Positions 8,555 to 17,013 of a stretch of 64,000 nucleotides of DNA are shown here, in pieces. Source of the DNA: CAYOYK01 sp964408185 (lineage in GTDB: Bacteria; Bacillota; Clostridia; Christensenellales; Aristaeellaceae); assembly GCA_964408185.1 (NCBI GenBank), contig CAYOYK010000011.1:1-64000 (forward strand). Reading direction: 5' to 3'. Numbering within the stretch: the stretch's first letter is position 1; the number at the start of each line of letters is the position of its first letter. The notes under the pieces were generated by a model, which did no database searches, had not been told where the DNA came from, and saw only the letters and a list, made by a program, of their open reading frames with translations. The translations under genes were made by a program, and so were the position numbers.

Positions 8555-9277
8555 ATGAACGGACGCGATACAACCCGATTGCTTGCGCTGCTGGCCGCGC
8601 TGCTGCTGGCGGCGGCGCTCCTGCCCGCCGTCGCGGAGGGGGCGGACGGAGCCTATTGGAGCTACATGTACGTCAACACGCCAAACGGCAACGCGCTCAA
8701 CCTGCGCGCCGAGCCGTCGGTGGACGCGTATGTGGTGGTCGGCATTCCCAACGGCGCGCAGGTCGCCGTGCTGGACGAGCCCTACGCCAACCTGTGGGTG
8801 AGCTGCGAGTACAACGGCTTTACGGGCTACGTGGCGTCCTCGTACCTGAGCTACGATCCGCCTGTGTACATTGTAACGCCCCGTCCCGCGACCACGGCGC
8901 GCGCGACCCAAAGCATGTTTTACGGCTTCCGGCCGTCGTACTATCGGGCGACGGTCACCCCTGTGCGCGAGGCTTCCTTCGTACACATGCGCTACGCCCC
9001 GTCCACCTCGCAGCCTGTGGTGCGGGATTACGGCAGCGGCGCGGTGCTGTACGTCTACGCCCAGAACGATTGCTGGTCGCAGGTGCTGGACCCGGAGGGC
9101 CACCTGATGGGCTATATGATGACCGAGTTTTTGACCTATGTGGAGCCCCTCGTATTTGATCAGCCCACCGCCACCCCCAACGGGGATTGGTACAACGGCG
9201 CGGTCATCACGCCGGTGCCCACGGCGACGCCCTACCCCACCCCGGAGCCGCAAACCGACAGCAACACCAACGGCTGA
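8555..9277 (+). CDS. Secreted protein with bacterial SH3 domains
   Basis: 240 residues. A signal peptide (about 1-30, Leu/Ala core, cleavage near AVAEGA) precedes an SH3_3-type domain (about 38-100: LNLRAEPS, GAQVAVL, GYVASSYLS). A second, weaker one lies around 130-195 (VHMRYAPSTSQPVVRDYG, HLMGYMMTEFL). A Pro/Thr-rich tail follows. Such domains commonly bind cell-wall peptides, but there is no catalytic domain, so the protein may act as a wall-bound or secreted binding module. The ATG at 8555 follows AAGGAG (8541-8546). A candidate promoter TTGCAA-17-TACATT lies at 8489-8517. Confidence 0.75.
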   Translation: MNGRDTTRLLALLAALLLAAALLPAVAEGADGAYWSYMYVNTPNGNALNLRAEPSVDAYVVVGIPNGAQVAVLDEPYANLWVSCEYNGFTGYVASSYLSYDPPVYIVTPRPATTARATQSMFYGFRPSYYRATVTPVREASFVHMRYAPSTSQPVVRDYGSGAVLYVYAQNDCWSQVLDPEGHLMGYMMTEFLTYVEPLVFDQPTATPNGDWYNGAVITPVPTATPYPTPEPQTDSNTNG

Positions 9278-9457
9278 CCCGTCTTTTTGATTCGCGGGCG
9301 CTCTCCCGCACGCTGATGAAAACTTGCCCCGCGCGACGCATACTCCGCGCGGACGGCATTGCCTTGCACAAGCGCTCCGGAGCGCAGGCGGAACGCGGCT
9401 TCCGCCGTGTTCGCCCATCCGGCGCGTGCATTTTCTTGGTTTTTCTTGCCCTCCGGC

Positions 9458-9486
9458 TTGCCTTGCCGAGGGCCGGAAGGTATAAT
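9458..9486 (+). promoter_or_regulatory. Promoter of the XRE-cupin / acyl-CoA synthetase pair
   Basis: TTGCCT (9458-9463), a 17-base spacer, perfect TATAAT (9481-9486), followed by AAGGAGG at 9528-9534. Confidence 0.75.
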
Positions 9487-9542
9487 GGAGCGGCAACCTG
9501 AGCGGCGGCCCTGTCGTCGCGGAACACAAGGAGGTGTCCCTT

Positions 9543-10097
9543 TTGTCCGATCAAGTGAAGCAGATCGCCATGCGAATCAAGGATCTTCGTGAGATTTCGG
9601 ACTACACGGTCGAGCAGATGGCGCAGACGCTCGGCGTATCGCCGGAGGATTACCGCGAGTACGAAGGCGGAGAGACAGATATTCCCATCAGCTTTTTTGT
9701 GAAGGTGGGCGAGGTTTTTCATGTGGATATGACCGAGCTGCTCACCGGCGAGGCCCCGCGCCTGAACATCCTCAGCGTCACCCGCGCGGGCAAGGGGCAG
9801 GACGTCGTGCGCCGCAACCATTACGTGTACAAGAACTTGGCGTACAACTTTGTCCACCGTAAAATCGAGCCGCTGTACGTTACCGTGCCGCCCACGGCCA
9901 ACCGCGAGCTGGAGCCCAACAGCCACGACGGGCAGGAGTTTGATTACATCCTTTCTGGCGTGATGCGCATTGTCATCGGCAAGAACGACTTGGTGCTCCA
10001 CCCCGGCGACAGCGTGTATTACGACTCGCGCAACCCGCACGCCATGCAGGCGCTGGGCGACGAGCCGGTGCATTTTTTGGCGATGGTCATTCCATAA
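9543..10097 (+). CDS. XRE-family regulator with C-terminal cupin domain
   Basis: 184 residues. A helix-turn-helix domain of the XRE type (about 5-58: MAQTLGVSPEDYREYEGGETDIP) is joined to a cupin_2 domain (about 105-180: HDGQEFDYILSGVMRIVI, LHPGDSVYYDSRNPHAM). Proteins of this design sense a small ligand through the cupin barrel and usually control the adjacent gene. Here that is an acyl-CoA synthetase 42 bases downstream, probably co-transcribed. The start is taken as TTG at 9543, 8 bases after AAGGAGG; the in-frame GTG at 9534 overlaps that ribosome site and is unlikely. Confidence 0.87.
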   Translation: MSDQVKQIAMRIKDLREISDYTVEQMAQTLGVSPEDYREYEGGETDIPISFFVKVGEVFHVDMTELLTGEAPRLNILSVTRAGKGQDVVRRNHYVYKNLAYNFVHRKIEPLYVTVPPTANRELEPNSHDGQEFDYILSGVMRIVIGKNDLVLHPGDSVYYDSRNPHAMQALGDEPVHFLAMVIP

Positions 10098-10139
10098 GCC
10101 GATCTGGCCCTTCCGCTAAAAATAAAGGAGATTGTGTCC

Positions 10140-11798
10140 ATGCTGGCAGACCGATACATCCGCACGGACTTTGCCGATCAGGAGGAGTTCGAGCGCGGCT
10201 TTACGCTGCATATTCCCGATCATTTCAATTTCGCGTACGATATCATTGATGAGTACGCGCGCCAAACCCCGGAGAAGCGCGCGATGATTTGGTGCAATGT
10301 CGCCGGGGAGGAAAGAACCTTCACATTCGGCGATTTCAGCCGAATGAGCAACCAAGCGGCCAACGTGTTCGCGGGCCTCGGCCTGCAAAAGGGCGACCCC
10401 GTGCTGCTGATGATGAAGCGCCGCTACGAGTACTGGATCGCCGCGCTGGGCTTGCTCAAGCTGGGCTGCGTGCTCATCCCCGCGACGGCCATGCTGCAAA
10501 AAAAGGACATCGCGTACCGCGTGCAGGCCTCCTCGGCCAAGGCGATCATCTGCGTGGCTGACGACGGCGTGATCGCGCACGTCGCGGCCAGCAGGCCGGA
10601 TTGCCCCACGCTGCGCACGCTGCTCACCCTGCGGGACGAGCCGGGCTTCGTCAACTTCACCAAGGCGCTGGAGGCCGCCCCGGATACCTTCCCGCGCCCG
10701 GCCGACCTGCCCGGCAACGACGACATCATGCTCATGTACTTTACCAGCGGCACCACGGGCCTGCCCAAAATGGCCGCGCATAGCTGGACGTACCCCATCG
10801 CGCAGACCGTCACCGCCGCGTACTGGCACAACGTCGGCGACGACGATATCCACATTGCCGTCGCGGATACCGGCTGGGCCAAGGCGGGCTGGGGCAAGAT
10901 GTACGGCCAGTGGATTTGCGGCGCGACGCTCTTTGTGTACGACTTTGACCGCTACATCGCCAGCGATCTGCTGCGCATGCTGGCCGAGCACCATGTCACC
11001 AGCTTTTGCGCGCCGCCCACGGTCTACCGCTTTATGATCAAGGAGGACATGAGCCGGTACGACCTGAGCGCCCTCCACTGGGCCAACAGCGCCGGCGAAC
11101 CCCTCAACCCGGAGGTCTACAACCGCTTTCTGGAGGCCACCGGCGTGCAGATCCACGAGGCCTTCGGCCAGAGCGAGACCACTCCGCTGCTGATGACCAG
11201 CAAGTACATGCAGCCGCGCACGGGCTCTGCCGGACGGCCCTCGCCCGCCTACGAGATCGCGCTGATCGACGAGAACGGCAACGACGTGGACGACGGCGTG
11301 GAGGGCGAAATCGTCATTCGCCTCGATCATGGCCATCCTGCCGGGCTGATCAAGGAATACTACCGCAACCCGGAGATGACCGCCGAGGTGTTCCGCGGCG
11401 GCGTGTACCACACCGGCGATATGGCGTGGCGGGATGTGGACGGCTACTTCTTCTTTATCGGGCGGGGGGATGACGTGATCAAGTCCAGCGGCTACCGCAT
11501 CGGGCCGTTTGAGGTGGAAAGCGCGCTGCTTACGCACCCCGCCGTGCTGGAATGCGCCGTGACCGCCGTGCCCCACCCCGACCGCGGGCAGGTGGTAAAG
11601 GCCACCATCGTGCTGACCAAGAACCGCGGCTACGAGCCCTGCGACGAGCTGGTCAAGGAGCTGCAAAACCACGTCAAGGCCGTCACCGCGCCGTATAAGT
11701 ACCCCCGCATCATCGAGTTTGTGGACGAACTGCCCAAGACCATCAGCGGCAAGATCCAGCGCAAGCTCATCCGCACGCAGGACGAGCAAGCCAAATAA
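10140..11798 (+). CDS. Acyl-CoA synthetase (AMP-forming), medium-chain/acetyl-CoA synthetase-like
   Basis: 552 residues of the ANL superfamily: an acid plus ATP gives an acyl-adenylate, then acyl-CoA. Visible motifs are the P-loop YFTSGTTGLPKMAAH, the core FGQSETTP, the hinge YHTGDMAW and GRGDDVIKSSGYRIGPFEVE, and the C-terminal catalytic Lys in KTISGKIQRKLI. The N-terminus resembles the MACS branch, so a short- or medium-chain acid is likely; the substrate cannot be fixed. The ATG at 10140 is 9 bases after AAAGGAG; an in-frame GTG at 10134 is less well spaced. It is paired with the XRE-cupin gene and followed by a hairpin terminator. Confidence 0.9.
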   Translation: MLADRYIRTDFADQEEFERGFTLHIPDHFNFAYDIIDEYARQTPEKRAMIWCNVAGEERTFTFGDFSRMSNQAANVFAGLGLQKGDPVLLMMKRRYEYWIAALGLLKLGCVLIPATAMLQKKDIAYRVQASSAKAIICVADDGVIAHVAASRPDCPTLRTLLTLRDEPGFVNFTKALEAAPDTFPRPADLPGNDDIMLMYFTSGTTGLPKMAAHSWTYPIAQTVTAAYWHNVGDDDIHIAVADTGWAKAGWGKMYGQWICGATLFVYDFDRYIASDLLRMLAEHHVTSFCAPPTVYRFMIKEDMSRYDLSALHWANSAGEPLNPEVYNRFLEATGVQIHEAFGQSETTPLLMTSKYMQPRTGSAGRPSPAYEIALIDENGNDVDDGVEGEIVIRLDHGHPAGLIKEYYRNPEMTAEVFRGGVYHTGDMAWRDVDGYFFFIGRGDDVIKSSGYRIGPFEVESALLTHPAVLECAVTAVPHPDRGQVVKATIVLTKNRGYEPCDELVKELQNHVKAVTAPYKYPRIIEFVDELPKTISGKIQRKLIRTQDEQAK

Positions 11799-11804
11799 CG
11801 CAAA

Positions 11805-11834
11805 CGGCCCCGACGAAAGTCAGGGCCGCGTTTC
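11805..11834 (+). terminator. Terminator after the acyl-CoA synthetase gene
   Basis: CGGCCC and GGGCCG pair around a 12-base loop, followed by CGTTTCC. The T run is poor, so confidence is moderate. Confidence 0.5.
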
Positions 11835-11872
11835 CTATGGCGGATAGAACCCTATTCGTGGCGGAGCACCCC

Positions 11873-12282
11873 GCGACGTTCTGTACCCCATCCGCAGCGG
11901 CGCACCCATCCACCCCCACCCGGAATCCCCTCCCAAAGCATCGACCCCTCCAACGGGCAGAGGGTGCAGGGATTTTATCCCTGCTCAGGGTGCAGGGGCG
12001 AGGCCCCTGCGACGTTCTGTACCGCATCCGCAGCGGCGTACCCATCCAACCCCCACCCGGAATCCCCTCCCAAAGCATCGACCCCTCCAACGGGCAGAGG
12101 GTGCAGGGATTTTATCCCTGCTCAGGGTGCAGGGGCGAGGCCCCTGCGACGTTCTGTACCGCATCCGCAGCGGCGTACCCATCCAACCCCCACCCGGAAT
12201 CCCCTCCCAAAGCATCGACCCCTCCAACGGGCAGAGGGTGCAGGGATTTTATCCCTGCTCAGGGTGCAGGGGCGAAGCCCCT
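11873..12282. repeat. Three tandem copies of a 136/137-bp repeat
   Basis: Copies run 11873-12008, 12009-12145 and 12146-12282 and are almost identical. Each ends with two hairpins, GCAGGGAT-TTT-ATCCCTGC and GCAGGGGC-GAG-GCCCCTGC. The third copy reaches into the 3' end of the minus-strand rsmF-like gene, whose stop codon (12259) lies in the repeat. The open frames across the array are only low-complexity translations of the repeat. Confidence 0.9.
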
Positions 12283-13665
12283 GCGAAGGCCCTTGGGGTA
12301 GTGGTTCTTGAGCAGCGAATCCGCGTGCTTGGCCCAGCCGAGGGGCAGGCCGTGGTGAACGACAAGCAGATAGCCGGGCGGAGGCTCGGCGGTGAGAGAA
12401 GAAACAGGGAGGGCCTCGCCGGAGAGAAAGCGCAGGGCTTGCTCGTCGGTGAGGTCTGCATGGTGCGCGGAATGTGCGAGGAGTGTCATCGCAAGGGCGT
12501 GATCCGGCTCGAAGCGGCCGGAGCGGTGCTCGCCAAGGCGCACGCCCGCGCGCAGGAGCTTGAGGCCCGCAACGGGCGGGATCGCGGGGCAGCCGACGAG
12601 CGCGCCGCCGATGCAGGCCGTTGGCAGGGGAGGCGACGCAAGGCCGATCTGCCCGCAAAAGGCGGCGTAAGCGGCGCGCGCGGCCGCGCTCACAGGCGCG
12701 AGCGCACGGTCGGCGGGCAGCAGCTCGGCGGAAGGACGAACGTTATCGACGATTTCGTCGGAATCATTCGCCTTTTGCAGCAGCGCGACAAAGTGGCCCT
12801 CCCCCAGCACGCGGTGCGGGTAGAGCTTGAGCGTGCCGTCCGGCGCGTCCAGCGTGAGCGCCTCGCCGGAGGGCGCGACGCCCGGCAGGCAGAATGGCAG
12901 CGGGGAAAGCTCCGGGTGCTCGCGGAGAAGCCACGCGACGTTTTGCTCGTCCTCGGCCTGCGCGAATGTGCAGGTGGAATAGCACAGCCGCCCGCCCGGC
13001 TTGAGCAGCGCGACCGCCTGCGTCAGGATGTCCCGCTGCCGCGCGGCGCAGCCCTCCGGCGTGGATTCCGTCCACGCGAGGCGCGTCTCCGGGTGGCGGC
13101 GGAACATCCCCTCGCCGCCGCAGGGCGCGTCCACCAGCACCGCGTCGAACAGGCCCGGCCATGCCGACGCGAGGCGCTCCGGCGCGGCGCTGACGACCAA
13201 GGCGTTCGGCACGCCCATCCGCTCTAGGTTGCGGCTGAGCACCTGCGCCCGCGAGGGGATCGGCTCGTTGCAGACCAGCAGGCCATCGCCCGCCAGCATG
13301 GAGGCCATCTGCGTGCTCTTGCCGCCCGGCGCGGCGCACAGGTCAAGCACCGTCTCGCCCGGACGGGGACACAGCGCGCGCGCCGGGACCATCGCGCTGG
13401 GCTCCTGCAGGTAATACGCGCCGGCCTCGTGCAGCGGCAGCGCGCCCGCGCGGCTCTCCGGCGCGAGGGCATAGCCGTCCGGCTCCCACGGAATGCACGA
13501 GAAAAGCCCCTCCACGCAGTCCGCGAGGGGCACGTCCGGCTGCTTGAAGGGGTTCGCGCGCAGGCCCCGCGTATAGGGCGCGTCAAGCGCGGCAAAATAA
13601 GCGTCCGCCTCCGCGCCAAGCTGCGCGCGCATGCGGCGCTCATAGGCGGCCGGCAGCACGGTCAC
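12259..13665 (-). CDS. RsmF-type 16S rRNA (cytosine-C5) methyltransferase, NOL1/NOP2/Sun family
   Basis: 468 residues. A class I methyltransferase core has SAM motif LDLCAAPGGKSTQ, motif IV DAPCGGEGMF (C182, product release) and motif VI CYSTCTF (C232, nucleophile). A C-terminal PUA-like part ends with HADSLLKNHYPKGLRR, typical of RsmF/YebU proteins. It makes 5-methylcytosine in rRNA. The start is GTG at 13665, overlapping the preceding gene's TGA by 4 bases (GTGA); the ATG at 13683 lies inside that gene. Its last seven or so residues (RGFAPAP) are encoded by the 137-bp repeat, so the C-terminus may have been altered by repeat expansion. Last gene of the cdaA operon. Confidence 0.88.
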   Translation of the reverse strand: MTVLPAAYERRMRAQLGAEADAYFAALDAPYTRGLRANPFKQPDVPLADCVEGLFSCIPWEPDGYALAPESRAGALPLHEAGAYYLQEPSAMVPARALCPRPGETVLDLCAAPGGKSTQMASMLAGDGLLVCNEPIPSRAQVLSRNLERMGVPNALVVSAAPERLASAWPGLFDAVLVDAPCGGEGMFRRHPETRLAWTESTPEGCAARQRDILTQAVALLKPGGRLCYSTCTFAQAEDEQNVAWLLREHPELSPLPFCLPGVAPSGEALTLDAPDGTLKLYPHRVLGEGHFVALLQKANDSDEIVDNVRPSAELLPADRALAPVSAAARAAYAAFCGQIGLASPPLPTACIGGALVGCPAIPPVAGLKLLRAGVRLGEHRSGRFEPDHALAMTLLAHSAHHADLTDEQALRFLSGEALPVSSLTAEPPPGYLLVVHHGLPLGWAKHADSLLKNHYPKGLRRGFAPAP

Positions 13666-14357
13666 GGCTCGCGCTCCATCCATTCGGGCCGCATGACCGG
13701 GGTCAGCGGGAAGAACATCGCCTGCATGTCCGGCGGAAGCTCCGCGCGCAGGCGCTCCTCGCCCACGCAAAGCCCCACGGGCACGCCCAGCAGCGCGCTC
13801 GCGCGCTCCACGATGCGCTGGCCCGCGATCAGATCGGCCGGGGTGGTTTCAGCCTGCAAATTCATGTTGTTGACCAGCCAATCCGGGGTCACGCGGGCCC
13901 GCTGGGCGATCAGCCCAAACAGGGCCGCGATATCCTCCGGCGTGGAGGAGAGCGGCCGATAGGGGTTGATTACGTACAGCGCCTGCATGCGCTCCCGGAC
14001 GGGCGCGATGTACGGCGCGTAGCGGCCCAGCGCCGCCGCGCCCACGTCGTCCCCGCCCACGTCGAATACCACGTGGTCGAAGGGCTGCTCAAATACGGAC
14101 TGGATCTCCGCCGGGAGCGCCGGAACATCCACCGCCGTCATGGCGAAGGAGGGCATCAGCACCTCCACGCCCTCGGCCTCCAGCAGGTCCTTGCGCTCCG
14201 CGCTGCGGAAGTACGGGTTCACCACGTCCAAGTCCACCAGCGCGACGCGGCCGCCGTCCCGCGCGCGCAGGGTGCGCGCAAGCTGTATGGCCAGCTCGGT
14301 CTTGCCGCTGCCGTAATTGCCCAGCAGCACGTAATATCCGGCGTTCAGGGGCAGCAT
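13662..14357 (-). CDS. P-loop ATPase, MinD/ParA-like
   Basis: 231 residues. The Walker A motif GNYGSGKTELA lies close to the N-terminus and is followed by VALVDLDVVNPYFRS (Asp-rich A'-like segment as in ParA/MinD proteins) and FDHVVFDVGGDDVG (Walker B region). No DNA-binding or membrane segment is visible. The family is conserved in Clostridia but I know no established role. The ATG at 14357 follows GGGAGAGG, and the previous gene ends 1 base upstream; the next overlaps by 4 bases. This tight packing in the c-di-AMP operon suggests a linked function in envelope or ion homeostasis, which is inference only. Confidence 0.72.
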   Translation of the reverse strand: MLPLNAGYYVLLGNYGSGKTELAIQLARTLRARDGGRVALVDLDVVNPYFRSAERKDLLEAEGVEVLMPSFAMTAVDVPALPAEIQSVFEQPFDHVVFDVGGDDVGAAALGRYAPYIAPVRERMQALYVINPYRPLSSTPEDIAALFGLIAQRARVTPDWLVNNMNLQAETTPADLIAGQRIVERASALLGVPVGLCVGEERLRAELPPDMQAMFFPLTPVMRPEWMEREP

Positions 14358-14358
14358 G

Positions 14359-15651
14359 CTATTCCTCTCCCTTGTTGTTGAATCGCTGGGGATAGACCGG
14401 CGCATGGAACGCCTGCCGGATGTCCACGGGCGGCTGCAGATCGCGGAGGCTCCGGCTGTCGTCCTCGTCGCCGCCGACGAGGCTTCTCGCGCGCTGCGCA
14501 AACGCGCTCAAGCCCGTCTTGGGCTTGCTGGGCTTTGCCTCCGGCTCGCCGTCGTAGTAGCGCACATACGTCGTATCGGGGAAATCCACCTTGTTCCGGG
14601 CCTCCTGCGCCTCCAGCTCGTCCTGACTCAGGCCGATGTTCTGCTGAAAGGTCTGGATATCCAGTCCGGGGTGGACAGGCTCGTCCGAGGGCGAGGCGTC
14701 GGGCGGGGACGGCTCAGGCGGCTCCTGCGGGCCGGGGTACAGCTCCTCAGGCGTGAGCTGCGGCGCGTAGCCCGCCTGCATATCCTGCAGATACGCGAGG
14801 GGCTCCGGCTGCGGCGCGCCGAACGACGGCTCCATGCCCTGCGCGATGCCCGCCGTCTCCTCCAGCGGGCTGCCGGACTGGCCGTCGTAGACGCGCGTGG
14901 ACGCGTCGCCCGAATCGAAGGTCAGCTCCGGCGCGGCATAATCGCGGCGCGGCGGGGCATAGACCGGGGGCGGTGCAAACACGTCCGGGGCGTAATCCCG
15001 GCGGGTGGGATCGTCGAGGGGATAGCCGCCCTGCGGGGCGTACCCGTCTTGCGGCGCGTATCCGTTTTGCGGGGCATACCCGTTTTGCGGGGCATAGCCG
15101 CCCTGCGGGGCATACCCGCTTTGCGGCGGGTAGCCGTCCTGCGGCGCGTAGCCATCCTGCGGGGCATAGCCGTTTTGCGGCGCATAATCCCGGCGGGTCG
15201 GCTCGTCAAGGGGATAACCATCCTGCGGGGCGTACCCGTTTTGCGGGGCGTAGCCATCCTGCGGGGCATATCCATCCTGCGGGGCGTAGCCGTCCTGCGG
15301 CGCATACCCGCCCTGCGGGGCATACCCGTTTGGCCGGGGCTCTTCGTCCGCCGAGGCATACGGCACGTCCGGCTCCCGCTCATCGGGCGGCGCGTCGTCG
15401 TCGCCGTGGCGACGCAGGCGGGCCAACCGCGCGCCCCACACGTAATAGGGCCGCCAGCGCAGCAAATAGACGACGCGGTCCACCACAAAGCCGCCCACGC
15501 AAAGCGCCACAAAGATCACCAGCCAGTTCCGGCTGATGAACGCCATCAGGCCGTCGCCCGATGCACCGTTCAGCAGGCCCCACACGCCGTTCAGCAGCGC
15601 GCGCACCCATCCGAGCAGCAGCGTGAGCAGTGTGTTGGTGTATCCGCTCAT
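14359..15651 (-). CDS. Membrane-anchored protein with Gly-Tyr-Ala-Pro-Gln repeats
   Basis: 430 residues. One or two hydrophobic helices lie in residues 1-65 (around NWLVIFVALCVGGFVVDRVV), followed by a basic stretch. About 20 copies of a GYAPQD/N/G-type hexapeptide run roughly from residue 105 to 250. The longer unit GYPLDxPTRRDYAP occurs twice within them. The C-terminal third is acidic and Pro-rich without recognisable domain. Such Tyr/Gly/Pro/Gln repeats are typical of disordered, possibly self-associating tails. It sits 27 bases after cdaR and 1 base before the ATPase gene. Function unknown. Confidence 0.7.
   Translation of the reverse strand: MSGYTNTLLTLLLGWVRALLNGVWGLLNGASGDGLMAFISRNWLVIFVALCVGGFVVDRVVYLLRWRPYYVWGARLARLRRHGDDDAPPDEREPDVPYASADEEPRPNGYAPQGGYAPQDGYAPQDGYAPQDGYAPQNGYAPQDGYPLDEPTRRDYAPQNGYAPQDGYAPQDGYPPQSGYAPQGGYAPQNGYAPQNGYAPQDGYAPQGGYPLDDPTRRDYAPDVFAPPPVYAPPRRDYAAPELTFDSGDASTRVYDGQSGSPLEETAGIAQGMEPSFGAPQPEPLAYLQDMQAGYAPQLTPEELYPGPQEPPEPSPPDASPSDEPVHPGLDIQTFQQNIGLSQDELEAQEARNKVDFPDTTYVRYYDGEPEAKPSKPKTGLSAFAQRARSLVGGDEDDSRSLRDLQPPVDIRQAFHAPVYPQRFNNKGEE
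14995..15340. repeat. In-frame 18-bp coding repeats (GYAPQ region)
   Basis: On the plus strand this reads as repeated GCGGGGCGTAGCCGTCCT-type units of 18 bases, with synonymous and Asp/Asn changes. It encodes the hexapeptide array of the membrane protein and is likely to vary in copy number. Confidence 0.8.
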
Positions 15652-15678
15652 GTCGTCTCCTTTCGTCAGGCTGGGCCG

Positions 15679-17013
15679 TTATTCGCCGAGGGTAAAGCTC
15701 GCCTTGTCGGGCGAGATCACATACGTAATCTGGTCGCTGTCCACGCTGTCAAGCTCCAGCTCGATGGGCAGCTCGTATCCATCGGCGGTCAGCGCGCCCA
15801 CGTCAATGTACGGGCGAACCGAGACGGCCTTGATGCTCCGGAGCGTATTGGTCGGGCCGGTAAGCGTCACGCTTACGTGGCCGATGTCGCAGGCGATTTT
15901 GCGATCCTCCGCGCCGCGGAAGGTGAGGGCGAGGCTGTCGAAGCTCTTGCTTTCGATGATCGGGCCGATCTCCACCAGCACGGTTACGGTGTCGGTGCTC
16001 AAATAGTCGATCTCGGCGGGCTTGCGCAGGGGAAGCTCGCGCGTGAAGGTCGCGTCCGCGCCGCTCACATCGATAGGCTGATCGGCAAACAGGCTTTCCA
16101 GCGCGGCAAGGCCGGTTTCATCCCCGGCGGCCAAAACGCTGGTCGGCGTGGCGGTGACGCTCTTTACCTCGTAGCCGTCCGCGGGCTTGCCCGTTATTAG
16201 GCCGTACTCGCTGAGCTGGAGCTCCTTGGTGGGGCACAGCTCCTGATCCACCGTAATGGAGCGCAGGAGCGTCTCGCCGCTGGTGGCGCGCAGCAGACTG
16301 CTGCGCAGCTCGTTGCCGTTGGCGTCGCAAAGCACATAGGGCACGCCCGTGCTCACGATCCCGGCGCTGGCCGGGAGCTGGGACACATCAAAATCCACGC
16401 GCACGCGCGCCACCTGCTCCACCAAGGAGCGCGGCCCGCTGATGGTGACGGTGGAGGGGCTGACGGTGGTGACCGTGCCGTAGAAGCCCTCCGGCCAAGA
16501 GCCGATGCGGTTGACCGAAACGGGAATGCGGTAGTTGGATATGTACTCGTCCACCACCAGCTCGATCTCGGCGGGGGATACGTCCGTTACGGCGCCGTAG
16601 CTCGTGGTGCTGGTGGTCACGACGCGCAGGGACTGCACGCCGGTGGAGGTGATCTTGCTCAAATCGACGCGCGGGTTGTAGTTGCTGGCCTGCACGCTGC
16701 TGTACACGCGCTGCGGCACCGCCGCGCGCAGCCGCACGCTGATGGGATCGGTCTGGTAGTCCGTGAGCACGATAAAGCCGTTGTTTTGCAGCGTTTCCGC
16801 ACCGCTGAAGGAGACCTCCACATCGGTAAACACGCGCTCGCGGGTGAGCGTGGGATCCTGCGAGATCAGCCCGGCCCACAGGCCGACGGCCAGCAGCAGG
16901 CAAAGCAGCTTCCACGGCCAGTTGTGCGACAGGGTATGCCAAACGCGCCTGGGCAGGCTGCGGATAAAACCCTTCACTACGCCCTTCTGCGCGGGCTTCG
17001 GTTCGCTGTTCAT
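15679..17013 (-). CDS. cdaR: CdaR, YbbR-domain regulator of the diadenylate cyclase
   Basis: 444 residues. A short cytoplasmic N-terminus and one membrane helix (about 31-50: KLLCLLLAVGLWAGL) precede an extracytoplasmic part of about four YbbR repeats. The repeats show as recurring PxxVxVxGP motifs (for example SPSTVTISGPRSLVEQV and VSVTLTGPTNTLRSI). In Firmicutes CdaR binds CdaA at the membrane and tunes c-di-AMP synthesis. Its ATG overlaps the cdaA stop by 4 bases, matching the conserved cdaA-cdaR pairing. The usual next gene, glmM, is absent here. Confidence 0.92.
   Translation of the reverse strand: MNSEPKPAQKGVVKGFIRSLPRRVWHTLSHNWPWKLLCLLLAVGLWAGLISQDPTLTRERVFTDVEVSFSGAETLQNNGFIVLTDYQTDPISVRLRAAVPQRVYSSVQASNYNPRVDLSKITSTGVQSLRVVTTSTTSYGAVTDVSPAEIELVVDEYISNYRIPVSVNRIGSWPEGFYGTVTTVSPSTVTISGPRSLVEQVARVRVDFDVSQLPASAGIVSTGVPYVLCDANGNELRSSLLRATSGETLLRSITVDQELCPTKELQLSEYGLITGKPADGYEVKSVTATPTSVLAAGDETGLAALESLFADQPIDVSGADATFTRELPLRKPAEIDYLSTDTVTVLVEIGPIIESKSFDSLALTFRGAEDRKIACDIGHVSVTLTGPTNTLRSIKAVSVRPYIDVGALTADGYELPIELELDSVDSDQITYVISPDKASFTLGE

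Noticed and set aside
9534..9542. GTG at 9534 as start of the XRE-cupin gene
   Set aside because: It overlaps the AAGGAGG ribosome site; the TTG at 9543 is correctly spaced.
11873..12282. CRISPR array
   Set aside because: The units are long (137 bp), nearly identical throughout and lack unique spacers; no cas gene is present.
13681..13683. ATG at 13683 as start of the rsmF-like gene
   Set aside because: It lies inside the preceding ATPase gene; the GTG at 13665 forms the usual 4-base stop/start overlap.
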